Below, one piece after another: positions 6,481 to 11,447 of a DNA stretch of 11,447 nt. Source of the stretch: Sphingomonadales bacterium UBA6157 (lineage in GTDB: Bacteria; Pseudomonadota; Alphaproteobacteria; Sphingomonadales; Sphingomonadaceae). The stretch is from the NCBI GenBank assembly GCA_002423025.1, contig DIUN01000044.1, positions 50,007 through 61,453 of the forward strand. Direction: 5' to 3'. Made by a program: the position numbers and the translations under genes. The notes under the pieces were generated by a model. The model was not told the origin of the DNA and did not search any database. It saw nothing but the letters and a program-made list of their open reading frames with translations. Position 1 is the stretch's first letter. Every line of letters begins with the position of its first letter.

Positions 6481-6509
6481 CTGTCATCAGCCTGTCATTT
6501 CTTTGTCAC
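6481..6509 (+). promoter_or_regulatory. Pho box: three tandem PhoB half-sites upstream of dnaA
   Basis: CTGTCAT (6481-6487), 4-nt spacer, CTGTCAT (6492-6498), 4-nt spacer, TTGTCAC (6503-6509). The unit length is exactly 11 bp, as in classical PhoB sites, where 7-bp half-sites are separated by 4 bp. The second and third units together have the same two half-sites as the E. coli phoA Pho box. The orientation reads toward dnaA, whose start is 321 bp downstream. The expected -10 region about 10 bp after the last half-site (near 6520) is poor, so activation and repression are both possible. The first spacer is not AT-rich. Confidence 0.65.
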
Positions 6510-6686
6510 GAAATATCAGCGTGTTGCCGCCGTTACAGACTGAATCGGCAGAACTGCGTGTCAACGGAAATATTTCGATTTTTAGTTGATTCTGACGCTT
6601 GCTAGCCCGGCTTTCCGGCGCTTATCTGAGGCTTCGATTTGGCGCTTTCGCCGCAGATTTTTGCGGTTCCTTGCCGGTCGCCAGCC

Positions 6687-6764
6687 CTGTTTCAGTCCGT
6701 GCGCGGCTTCCGCCGCGTGGGGGAGGTTTTGTGCCTTGAAACAGCCGTGGCCAAAAGGCCGTGG
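6687..6764 (+). promoter_or_regulatory. Folded RNA element in the dnaA leader
   Basis: An outer stem CTGTTTCA (6687-6694) with TGAAACAG (6737-6744), 8 perfect pairs, encloses an inner hairpin CGCGGC (6702-6707) / GCCGCG (6712-6717) with loop TTCC, which extends outward through G-U pairs and one G-G mismatch to 6696/6723. A 3' bulge (about 6724-6735) lies between the two stems. A second hairpin CCGTGGCC (6745-6752) / GGCCGTGG (6757-6764) with loop AAAA begins at the next base and could stack on the first. It ends 66 nt before the dnaA GTG. No known riboswitch class is recognised. Confidence 0.45.
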
Positions 6765-6830
6765 GGCGGGTGACAAGCCGGGAACCAGGCAGGACTCCGC
6801 GCCGTCAGTGCAGCGGTTGGGGGTGAAGAC

Positions 6831-8321
6831 GTGGCAACATCGGCGGTTTCGGCATCGGCTACACCTGTCTCGGTGCCTGGTGCACCCGCGCGGGCTGCCG
6901 GCTGGGCTGGCCTGCCTGCTACTGCGCTGTCGAATGCTGCGATTGCTGGCGGCAGCCCTGATTCGCAGATCTGGCAGCGCGTCCGTGCCGCGCTGCGCGT
7001 CGAATCGGGCGAACGCAGCTTCGAGACCTGGATCGCTCCGCTCGGCCTGATCGGTTGCGATGGCGCCGAAGTCCGGCTGGCTGCACCGAGCGCTTTTCTG
7101 GCCGATTGGGTTTCCAGCAACTTTGCCGAGAAGCTGCGCGCCCATTGGGTGGCGCTGCGCCCCGGCACCCGCCATGTCAGCATCAGCGTCCAGCCGGGTA
7201 TGGTCGCCTCCAACGCACTGCCCGGCGCGGCCCAGCCGGCAGCCCTGCCCATCGCTGTGCCGGCCGAGGCTGCCGCCGCTGCGCCGGGTGCGTTCAGCCT
7301 GCCGGTCGAGAGCCGCTACAGCTTCGATAATTTCATCGTCGGCAAGTCCAACGAGCTTGCGTACAATGCTGCGCAGATGGTTGCCGAGCCGGGTGCGCTG
7401 GGCTTCAACCCACTGTTCCTCCATGGCACCACCGGCCTTGGCAAGACGCACCTCATGCATGCCATCGGCAACGCTTTTCTCGCCCACCAGCCCGGCGCCC
7501 GCGTCGCCTATATGTCGGCAGAGAAGTTCATGGTCGAGTTCCTGGCCGCGCTTCGCGCCAAGGACACCATCAGCTTCAAGCAGCGGCTGCGCTCCGTCGA
7601 TCTGCTGATGATCGACGATGTGCAGTTCATCGCCGGCAAGGAATCGACGCAGGAAGAGTTCTTCCACACGATGAACGAGATCATCAGCGCCGGTAAGCGC
7701 CTCGTCATCACCGCTGACCGCAGCCCGCAGAACCTGGAGGGCATTCAGGACCGCATCCTCAGCCGCATGGCCTGGGGCCTGGTGGCAGACATCAACCCGG
7801 CGGACTATGAGCTGCGCCTCAACATCCTCCACGCCAAGCTTGCCGGCATGAGCCAGGGCATCGCGGTGCCGGCCGAAGTCATCGAGTTCCTCGCCCGCAA
7901 GATCACCGCCAATGTCCGCGAGCTGGAAGGCGCGCTCAACCGCGTCATCGCCTATGCCGCGCTGGTCAACCAGCCGGTCACGCTCGAGTTCACCCGCGAG
8001 ACGCTGGCCGACCTGCTGCGCGCGCACGAGAAAAAGCTCACCATCGACGAGATCCAGCGCAAGGTCATCGAGCACTACCACCTCAAGATGGCGGACCTGC
8101 TCTCGGCCCGCCGCGCCCGTGATGTCGCCCGGCCGCGCCAGGTTGCCATGTACCTCGCCAAGAAGCTGACGCCGCGCTCGCTGCCCGAGATCGGCCGGCG
8201 CTTCGGAGGGCGGGACCACACCACGGTGATGCACGCCGTCAAACGCATCGACGAGCTGCGCCTGACCGACCGGGAACTGGACGCCGACGTCTCGATGCTG
8301 ATGCGGCTGCTCGACGCCTGA
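6831..8321 (+). CDS. dnaA: Chromosomal replication initiator protein DnaA
   Basis: 496 residues. It binds DnaA boxes at the origin, melts DNA as an ATP-bound oligomer and loads the helicase. Domain I (about 45-120) has the usual WQRVRAALRVESGERSFETWI pattern, split here as residues 48-68; domain II (about 121-158) is an Ala/Pro-rich linker. The AAA+ domain III shows Walker A GTTGLGKTH (199-207), Walker B LLMIDDVQF (258-266), sensor 1 ITADRSP (293-299), the box VII arginine in RILSRMAWGL (Arg312 as likely arginine finger) and NVRELEGALNR (361-371). Domain IV ends with the DNA-binding signature FGGRDHTTVMHAVKRI (458-473). The start is GTG at 6831, preceded by GGGGGTGA (6819-6826) at 7 nt from the purine core; no other start lies between it and an in-frame TGA at 6771. 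It leaves an unusual Ala-rich tail of about 45 residues before domain I; the only near alternative, GTG at 6873, has no ribosome binding site. Confidence 0.97.
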   Translation: MATSAVSASATPVSVPGAPARAAGWAGLPATALSNAAIAGGSPDSQIWQRVRAALRVESGERSFETWIAPLGLIGCDGAEVRLAAPSAFLADWVSSNFAEKLRAHWVALRPGTRHVSISVQPGMVASNALPGAAQPAALPIAVPAEAAAAAPGAFSLPVESRYSFDNFIVGKSNELAYNAAQMVAEPGALGFNPLFLHGTTGLGKTHLMHAIGNAFLAHQPGARVAYMSAEKFMVEFLAALRAKDTISFKQRLRSVDLLMIDDVQFIAGKESTQEEFFHTMNEIISAGKRLVITADRSPQNLEGIQDRILSRMAWGLVADINPADYELRLNILHAKLAGMSQGIAVPAEVIEFLARKITANVRELEGALNRVIAYAALVNQPVTLEFTRETLADLLRAHEKKLTIDEIQRKVIEHYHLKMADLLSARRARDVARPRQVAMYLAKKLTPRSLPEIGRRFGGRDHTTVMHAVKRIDELRLTDRELDADVSMLMRLLDA

Positions 8322-8397
8322 GGGCCTGCGGCAGCGGGAGGCAGCCATGCACGCCCGGCCCCTTCCCATGCCCCACCAGCCTCGCTAACCCGGTCAG

Positions 8398-9294
8398 GTG
8401 ATACTGAACTCCCCCGGTTCGCGCGGCGTCTTCTGGATGATCGTCTCGTGTGCGTGCTTCGCCAGCATGTGGATGATGATCCGCGCTGTCTCGCAGGCAG
8501 TGCACAGCTTCGAGGTGGTGTTCTTCCGCAATCTCATCGGCACGCTGGTGCTGCTGCCGATGCTGCTGCACACCCCCGGCCTGCTGCGGTCCGACAAGAT
8601 CGGCAGCCACCTGCGCCGCGCCACTTCGGGCTTCATCGCCACGCTGGCCACCTTCTACGCCGTTGCCCATGCACCGCTCGCCACCGTGATGAGCATCAAC
8701 TATACAGCGCCGCTGTTCGCCACGCTGGGGGCAGCGCTGTTCCTGGGGGAGCGTATCCGGGCCCGGCGGGTGGCGGCGGTGGCAGTGGGCTTCATCGGCA
8801 TGCTCATCGTGCTGCGGCCCGGCTCGGTGCCGCTCACCACCGGCGTCCTGGTTTCCATGGTCTCGGCGGTGTCCACGGCGTTTTCCATCGTCGCCATCCG
8901 GGCGCTGGTGGCTTCGGATGACAGCCGGGCGGTGACGCTCTGGGCCTTTCTGCTCATGCTGCCGCCCAGCCTCATCGCGGCGCTGTTCGTCTGGACCTGG
9001 CCGCCGGCCTCGGCGTGGCCGCTGCTCATCGCCATCGGCGTGGTGGCGGCGCTGGGCCAGTTGTCGCTCAGCCGCGCCTTCAGCCTTGCCGAGGCCTCGG
9101 CCATATTGCCCTATGATTTCGTGCGCTTCGGCCTCATCACGCTGGGCGGCGTGCTAATCTTTGGCGAGCGCTATGATGCGCTGACGCTGCTTGGCGGCGC
9201 GATCATCCTTGGCTCCACCATCTATCTTGCCCTGCGCGAGGCCAAGGTAGCGCGCGATGCCCGGGCCGCCAGCCTGCCTGAAACGCCCAGTTGA
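8398..9294 (+). CDS. EamA/DMT-superfamily transporter
   Basis: 298 residues with about ten hydrophobic helices (roughly 10-30, 38-57, 75-91, 97-117, 124-140, 146-168, 178-200, 207-225, 234-256 and 260-279) and the two-fold EamA repeat. Each half ends in the family pattern: APLFATLGAALFLGERI (104-120) in the first and LITLGGVLIFGERYDALTLL (246-265) in the second. It is an inner-membrane drug/metabolite transporter; the substrate cannot be read from the sequence, and relatives export amino acids, nucleosides or other metabolites. The GTG at 8398 is the first start after an in-frame TAA (8386-8388) but has a weak ribosome binding site; the ATG at 8437 is an alternative that shortens the N-terminus by 13 residues. 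It lies 76 bp after dnaA with no clear terminator between, so read-through from dnaA is possible. Confidence 0.88.
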   Translation: MILNSPGSRGVFWMIVSCACFASMWMMIRAVSQAVHSFEVVFFRNLIGTLVLLPMLLHTPGLLRSDKIGSHLRRATSGFIATLATFYAVAHAPLATVMSINYTAPLFATLGAALFLGERIRARRVAAVAVGFIGMLIVLRPGSVPLTTGVLVSMVSAVSTAFSIVAIRALVASDDSRAVTLWAFLLMLPPSLIAALFVWTWPPASAWPLLIAIGVVAALGQLSLSRAFSLAEASAILPYDFVRFGLITLGGVLIFGERYDALTLLGGAIILGSTIYLALREAKVARDARAASLPETPS

Positions 9295-9320
9295 CCCGGC
9301 CCCCTGTTCAATCCGCGCAG

Positions 9321-9349
9321 TTGCGACTGCGGGCCGGGCTGCCCATAAC
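9321..9349 (+). promoter_or_regulatory. Possible promoter of the HSD10-type dehydrogenase gene
   Basis: TTGCGA (9321-9326), 17-nt spacer, CATAAC (9344-9349), each matching 4 of 6 consensus positions. RNA would begin near 9356, about 24 nt before the ATG. It lies in the 85-bp gap after the transporter gene. Confidence 0.4.
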
Positions 9350-9379
9350 GGCGGCGCAACACATTTCGGGAGAATGAGC

Positions 9380-10159
9380 ATGAAACTGGCAGGCTGTTCA
9401 GCAGTGGTGACGGGCGGAGCCTCGGGCCTCGGAGAAGCAACGGCGCGGGCACTGGCCGCCGAGGGCGTCAAGGTCGCGATCTTCGACATGAACGCCGAAA
9501 AGGGCGAGAAGGTCGCAGCCGAGATCGGCGGTGTGTTCTGCAACGTCAATGTCACCAGCGACGAATCGGTCGATGCCGGTTTTGCCAAGGCGCGCGCCGC
9601 CAATGGCCAGGAGCGCATCCTCATCAACTGCGCCGGCACCGGCAACGCGGTCAAGACCGCCAGCCGCGCCAAGGAAACCGGGCAGATCAAGCACTTCCCG
9701 ATGGATGCCTTCAACATGATCATCCAGATCAACCTTGTCGGCACCTTCCGCTGCGTCGCCAAGTCGGCTGCCGGCATGCTGACGCTTGATCCGATGGAAG
9801 ACGGCGAGCGCGGCGCCATCGTCAACACCGCTTCGGTGGCGGCGGAAGACGGCCAGATGGGCCAGGCTGCCTATTCCGCCTCCAAGGGCGGCGTTGTCGG
9901 CATGACCCTGCCGATCGCGCGCGACTTGATGGGCGAGGGCATCCGCGTCAACACCATCCTGCCCGGCATCTTCAACACGCCGCTGCTCGCCGCTGCCCCG
10001 CAGAACGTCAAGGACGCGCTCTCGGCTTCGGTGCCCTTCCCCAAGCGCCTTGGTGCGCCTCAGGAGTATGCGTCGCTGGCGCTCGAAATGTGCCGGAACA
10101 GCTATTTCAACGGCGAGGATGTCCGTCTGGACGGCGCCATCCGCATGGCGCCACGCTGA
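9380..10159 (+). CDS. HSD10-type short-chain dehydrogenase (3-hydroxy-2-methylbutyryl-CoA / 3-hydroxyacyl-CoA dehydrogenase-like)
   Basis: 259 residues, classical SDR fold, NAD-dependent. Coenzyme motif TGGASGLG (11-18), Asp36 after strand 2 (favours NAD over NADP), NCAG (83-86), Asn118, and the catalytic Ser152, Tyr165 and Lys169 in NTASVAAEDGQMGQ and AAYSASKGG. The long matches GMTLPIARDLMGEGIRV and the C-terminus GEDVRLDGAIRM are typical of the HSD10 (type 10 17-beta-hydroxysteroid dehydrogenase) group, whose best-known activity is oxidation of 3-hydroxy-2-methylbutyryl-CoA in isoleucine breakdown and of other short 3-hydroxyacyl-CoAs. The exact substrate here is inference. Of two close ATGs (9374 and 9380) the second is chosen because GGGAG (9368-9372) sits 7 nt before it and only 1 nt before the other. 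It is probably transcribed alone; no other fatty-acid genes are adjacent. Confidence 0.9.
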   Translation: MKLAGCSAVVTGGASGLGEATARALAAEGVKVAIFDMNAEKGEKVAAEIGGVFCNVNVTSDESVDAGFAKARAANGQERILINCAGTGNAVKTASRAKETGQIKHFPMDAFNMIIQINLVGTFRCVAKSAAGMLTLDPMEDGERGAIVNTASVAAEDGQMGQAAYSASKGGVVGMTLPIARDLMGEGIRVNTILPGIFNTPLLAAAPQNVKDALSASVPFPKRLGAPQEYASLALEMCRNSYFNGEDVRLDGAIRMAPR

Positions 10160-10257
10160 GGCGAAGCGCGGCCAGCGTGCAGCGCAAGCTGCGCGCGGAC
10201 TCGCGCAAGCCCGGCCAGCGCGCCGGCCAGCCACGCTGGCCGTTCGCGTCTGACGCC
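10160..10257. other. Hairpin-dense spacer after the dehydrogenase gene
   Basis: Several stems can be drawn within 100 bp: GCAGC-GCAA-GCTGC with a GNRA loop (near 10178-10191), GCGCG-GACT-CGCGC (near 10192-10205), and CGGCCAGC (10224-10231) / GCTGGCCG (10235-10242) with loop CAC. In addition GGCCAGCGTG (10169-10178) is the exact complement of CACGCTGGCC (10232-10241), so the whole block can close on itself. I see no protein gene here. Confidence 0.4.
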
Positions 10258-10278
10258 AGCGCGGGCTTAGCCCGCGCT
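10258..10278 (+). terminator. Stem-loop terminator after the dehydrogenase gene
   Basis: AGCGCGGGC (10258-10266) pairs perfectly with GCCCGCGCT (10270-10278) over nine bases with a TTA loop, followed by the pyrimidine-rich CCTTCC. The T-tract is weak, so it may stop transcription partly or protect the 3' end. Confidence 0.55.
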
Positions 10279-10305
10279 CCTTCCTAACGCCCCAAGCCCC
10301 CAAGC

Positions 10306-10333
10306 TTGACTCATCCCCGTCACCCCATAAACT
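10306..10333 (+). promoter_or_regulatory. Likely promoter of the DUF1508 gene
   Basis: TTGACT (10306-10311, in CTTGACT), 16-nt spacer, TAAACT (10328-10333). The -35 matches 5 of 6 and the -10 matches 4 of 6 positions. RNA would start near 10340, leaving a leader of about 28 nt. Confidence 0.5.
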
Positions 10334-10367
10334 CGGGGCTGCAATCATCAGCAGGGGAGTTCCACCG

Positions 10368-10550
10368 ATGGCGCACAGTTTCGAGATCTACAAGGACAAG
10401 TCCGGCGAGTTCCGCGTTCGCTTCAAGTACAACAGCGAAGTGATGTTCTCGACACAGGGCTATGCCTCGAAGTCGTCGGCGGTCAACGCCATCGAATCGA
10501 TCAAGAAGAACGGCCCTGGCGCCCCGACGGAAGACAACAGCGCCGATTGA
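10368..10550 (+). CDS. DUF1508 (YegP-type) small protein
   Basis: 60 residues, a single DUF1508 unit: F-x-I-Y-K-D-K-S-G-x-F-R-V-R-F near the start (5-19), then a central GYASKSSAVNAIESIKKN (31-48), the pattern by which I recognise the family. E. coli YegP has two such units in tandem; single-unit versions are common. The domain folds as a small beta-beta-beta-alpha unit, but its function is not established. The start ATG at 10368 is supported by GGGGAG (10353-10358) 9 nt upstream. It has its own likely promoter and a strong terminator just downstream, so it is probably monocistronic. Confidence 0.88.
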   Translation: MAHSFEIYKDKSGEFRVRFKYNSEVMFSTQGYASKSSAVNAIESIKKNGPGAPTEDNSAD

Positions 10551-10570
10551 TCAGCGCGGCATGAACAGGA

Positions 10571-10603
10571 AAACGGGCGGGGCCAGGCTCCGCCCGTTTT
10601 TTT
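10571..10603 (+). terminator. Strong terminator, probably bidirectional
   Basis: AAACGGGCGG (10571-10580) pairs with CCGCCCGTTT (10590-10599) over ten bases, followed by a run of seven T (10597-10603). Read on the minus strand the same stem is followed by TTTTCC, so it can also end the converging phhB transcript. Confidence 0.88.
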
Positions 10604-10611
10604 GTGCCCGC

Positions 10612-10637
10612 GTCAGCCGGCGTCGTCAGCCGGCGTC
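10612..10637. repeat. 13-bp perfect tandem duplication across the phhB stop codon
   Basis: GTCAGCCGGCGTC occurs twice without a gap (10612-10624 and 10625-10637). The copy nearer the gene holds the last three codons and the TGA stop of phhB; the second copy is downstream of the stop, in a shifted frame. Confidence 0.85.
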
Positions 10638-10904
10638 GATCGCTTTCGCCAGCGCAAAATCCCGCGTGCTCAGTCCGCCGGCGTCATGCGTCGTCAGCCG
10701 GATGTTCACCTTGTTCCACACATTGGACCATTCCGGGTGGTGGTCCGCCTTTTCCGCCAGCAGCGCCACGCGCGCCATGAAGCCGAAGGCGGCGCTGAAG
10801 TCCTTGAATTCATAGCGCCGCTCGATGCCGTCGCCCTTGTGGCTCCAGCCCGGCAAGCTGGCCATGGCGGCGGCGATGGCGGCGTCATCAAGCTTGGCGA
10901 TCAT
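10626..10904 (-). CDS. phhB: Pterin-4a-carbinolamine dehydratase
   Basis: 92 residues, normal length for the PCD/DCoH family. It dehydrates 4a-hydroxytetrahydrobiopterin to regenerate the pterin cofactor of aromatic amino acid hydroxylases; many bacteria without phenylalanine hydroxylase also carry it, where it may act in folate or molybdopterin metabolism. The active-site pattern is complete: EKADHHPEW (51-59) with His55 and His56, then NVWNKVNIRLTTH (61-73) with His73, then GGLSTRDFALA (76-86). The ATG at 10904 has AGGGA six bases upstream. It converges on the DUF1508 gene and is divergent from the metallopeptidase gene. No hydroxylase gene is in the window. Confidence 0.93.
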   Translation of the reverse strand: MIAKLDDAAIAAAMASLPGWSHKGDGIERRYEFKDFSAAFGFMARVALLAEKADHHPEWSNVWNKVNIRLTTHDAGGLSTRDFALAKAIDAG

Positions 10905-10970
10905 GGTGTTTCCCTGGAACTACGTGGCCCTGCCATACCCCCCATGGCGATTCTGGTCTATCCTGCCCGG

Positions 10971-11366
10971 ATGCACACCAGCTTCCCCCCCAGTCTCCAC
11001 GATATCGAGCGGCTCGCCCTTGCGGCCATCGAGAACCTTCCCGAACTGTTCCGAGACCATCTGTCCAGCGTGCTGCTGCGCATCGAGGATTTCCCCGATG
11101 CCGATGTCATCGCCGAGATGGAGCTGGATAGCGAGTGGGACCTGCTCGGCCTCTACCAGGGCCGCCATGTCGGCATGAAGGGCGATGTGCCGACAGGCGC
11201 GATGCCGGACATGATCTTCCTCTATCGCCGTCCGCTGCTCGAGGAGTGGTGCGAGGGGCTGGACAGCCTGGAGGCGCTGGTGACGCATGTGCTGGTCCAT
11301 GAAGTCGGCCATCATTTCGGCCTCAGCGACGAAGCGATGGACGCGATCGAGGCCAGCGCGCGCTGA
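10971..11366 (+). CDS. Small zincin-like metallopeptidase (HExxH, PF06262-type)
   Basis: 131 residues. Near the C-terminus is the zinc-binding motif HEVGHHFGLSD (110-120): His110, Glu111 and His114 form HExxH, and Gly117 and Asp120 extend it to the HExxHxxGxxD form. Upstream, VPTGAMPDMIFLYRRPLLEEW (73-93) matches the family pattern in which a predicted beta segment precedes the helix. This is the small acidic 'metallopeptidase family protein' (formerly DUF1025), cytoplasmic, with no signal peptide; its substrate is unknown and peptidase activity is not established for most members. The start is uncertain: ATG at 10971 is preferred, while ATG at 10944 would add nine residues; neither has a ribosome binding site. 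TATCCT (10959-10964) lies where a -10 element would place the RNA start at the ATG itself. Confidence 0.88.
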   Translation: MHTSFPPSLHDIERLALAAIENLPELFRDHLSSVLLRIEDFPDADVIAEMELDSEWDLLGLYQGRHVGMKGDVPTGAMPDMIFLYRRPLLEEWCEGLDSLEALVTHVLVHEVGHHFGLSDEAMDAIEASAR

Positions 11367-11373
11367 CCGGCGC

Positions 11374-11447
11374 TGGAGCGGGTGAAGGGAATCGAACCCT
11401 CGTCGTAAGCTTGGGAAGCTTCTGCTCTGCCATTGAGCTACACCCGC
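11374..11447 (-). tRNA. tRNA-Gly (anticodon CCC)
   Basis: On the minus strand a complete 74-nt tRNA begins at the last base of the window. The acceptor stem GCGGGTG pairs with CACCCGC; the D arm is GCTC / GAGC; the anticodon loop is TTCCCAA, giving anticodon CCC; the T arm is GAGGG-TTCGATT-CCCTT; and it ends with discriminator T plus an encoded CCA (11376-11374). The top anticodon-stem position is G-A (27-43), a mild mismatch. It resembles E. coli tRNA-Gly(CCC) closely. Its 3' end lies 7 bp from the converging metallopeptidase stop. Confidence 0.96.

Larger units (their letters stand above)
6197..6830. other. Gene-free control region between rpsT and dnaA
   Basis: No reading frame on either strand looks like a protein gene; those present are short, start poorly or run into dnaA out of frame. 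What it holds: a second, weaker stem-loop (AGCGCT 6265-6270 with GGCGCT 6275-6280, then TTT); a dyad at 6345-6370; GGGGAG twice (6465-6470 and 6475-6480); a Pho-box-like repeat at 6481-6509; an AT-rich stretch at about 6490-6595; five GANTC sites (6284, 6412, 6542, 6588, 6793); and an RNA fold at 6687-6764. I found no sequence close to the DnaA box TTATCCACA, so there is no support for an origin of replication. I could not identify the dnaA core promoter with confidence. Confidence 0.6.

Noticed and set aside
6197..6830. Origin of replication (oriC) next to dnaA
   Set aside because: The region has AT-rich DNA and repeats, but I found no close match to TTATCCACA on either strand; the nearest (CGCTCCACA at 6416-6424) differs at three positions.
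6586..7050. 154-codon plus-strand frame starting with TTG in the dnaA leader, with an internal TTG at 6736 after a good purine run
   Set aside because: It runs into dnaA out of frame, is Arg/Pro/Cys-rich without any domain, and ends in mid-dnaA.
6582..8369. 595-codon open frame on the minus strand opposite dnaA
   Set aside because: It lies antisense to a certain dnaA gene and has no recognisable domain. Long antisense frames are expected in GC-rich genes with strong third-position GC bias.
9398..10348. 316-codon open frame on the minus strand opposite the HSD10-type dehydrogenase
   Set aside because: It is the antisense shadow of a well-supported SDR gene and has no family pattern of its own.

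Overview
The window is GC-rich chromosomal DNA from an alphaproteobacterium, most likely a member of the Sphingomonadales. That placement is inferred from protein style and gene order; no database search was possible. The genes are almost all housekeeping, with tight spacing, several GTG starts and CTTGAC-type -35 elements. I see no mobile element, CRISPR array, phage gene or obvious foreign DNA.

Layout. Positions 4801 to 1 (minus strand) form one compact operon: ubiE, ubiB, coaBC, dut, a secreted DUF2259 protein, and the start of a MoeB/ThiF-family gene that runs off the left edge. The genes are separated by 6 and 46 bp, then overlap by 11, 50 and 4 bp. The operon joins ubiquinone synthesis, coenzyme A synthesis and nucleotide-pool sanitation. 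Divergent from it on the plus strand are mutM (DNA repair), rpsT (ribosomal protein S20) and dnaA (replication initiator), followed by an EamA-type transporter and an HSD10-type short-chain dehydrogenase. The right end holds a DUF1508 protein (+), a pterin-4a-carbinolamine dehydratase (-), a small HExxH metallopeptidase (+) and a complete tRNA-Gly(CCC) (-) that ends exactly at the window edge.

The least ordinary part is the 709 bp between rpsT and dnaA. After a strong UUCG-loop terminator for rpsT it contains no convincing gene, but it carries an operator-like 17-bp dyad, three tandem 11-bp-spaced half-sites that match the PhoB (Pho box) consensus closely, five GANTC (CcrM-type) sites, an AT-rich segment, and a strongly folded RNA element 70-145 bases before the dnaA GTG start. 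Taken together this suggests dnaA expression is controlled by phosphate status, methylation and a structured leader. All of this is prediction from sequence. A second structured leader precedes rpsT, and a third hairpin-dense spacer follows the dehydrogenase gene.

A smaller curiosity is the dut/DUF2259 junction, where one 50-bp stretch encodes dUTPase motif 5 in one frame and a signal peptide in another.
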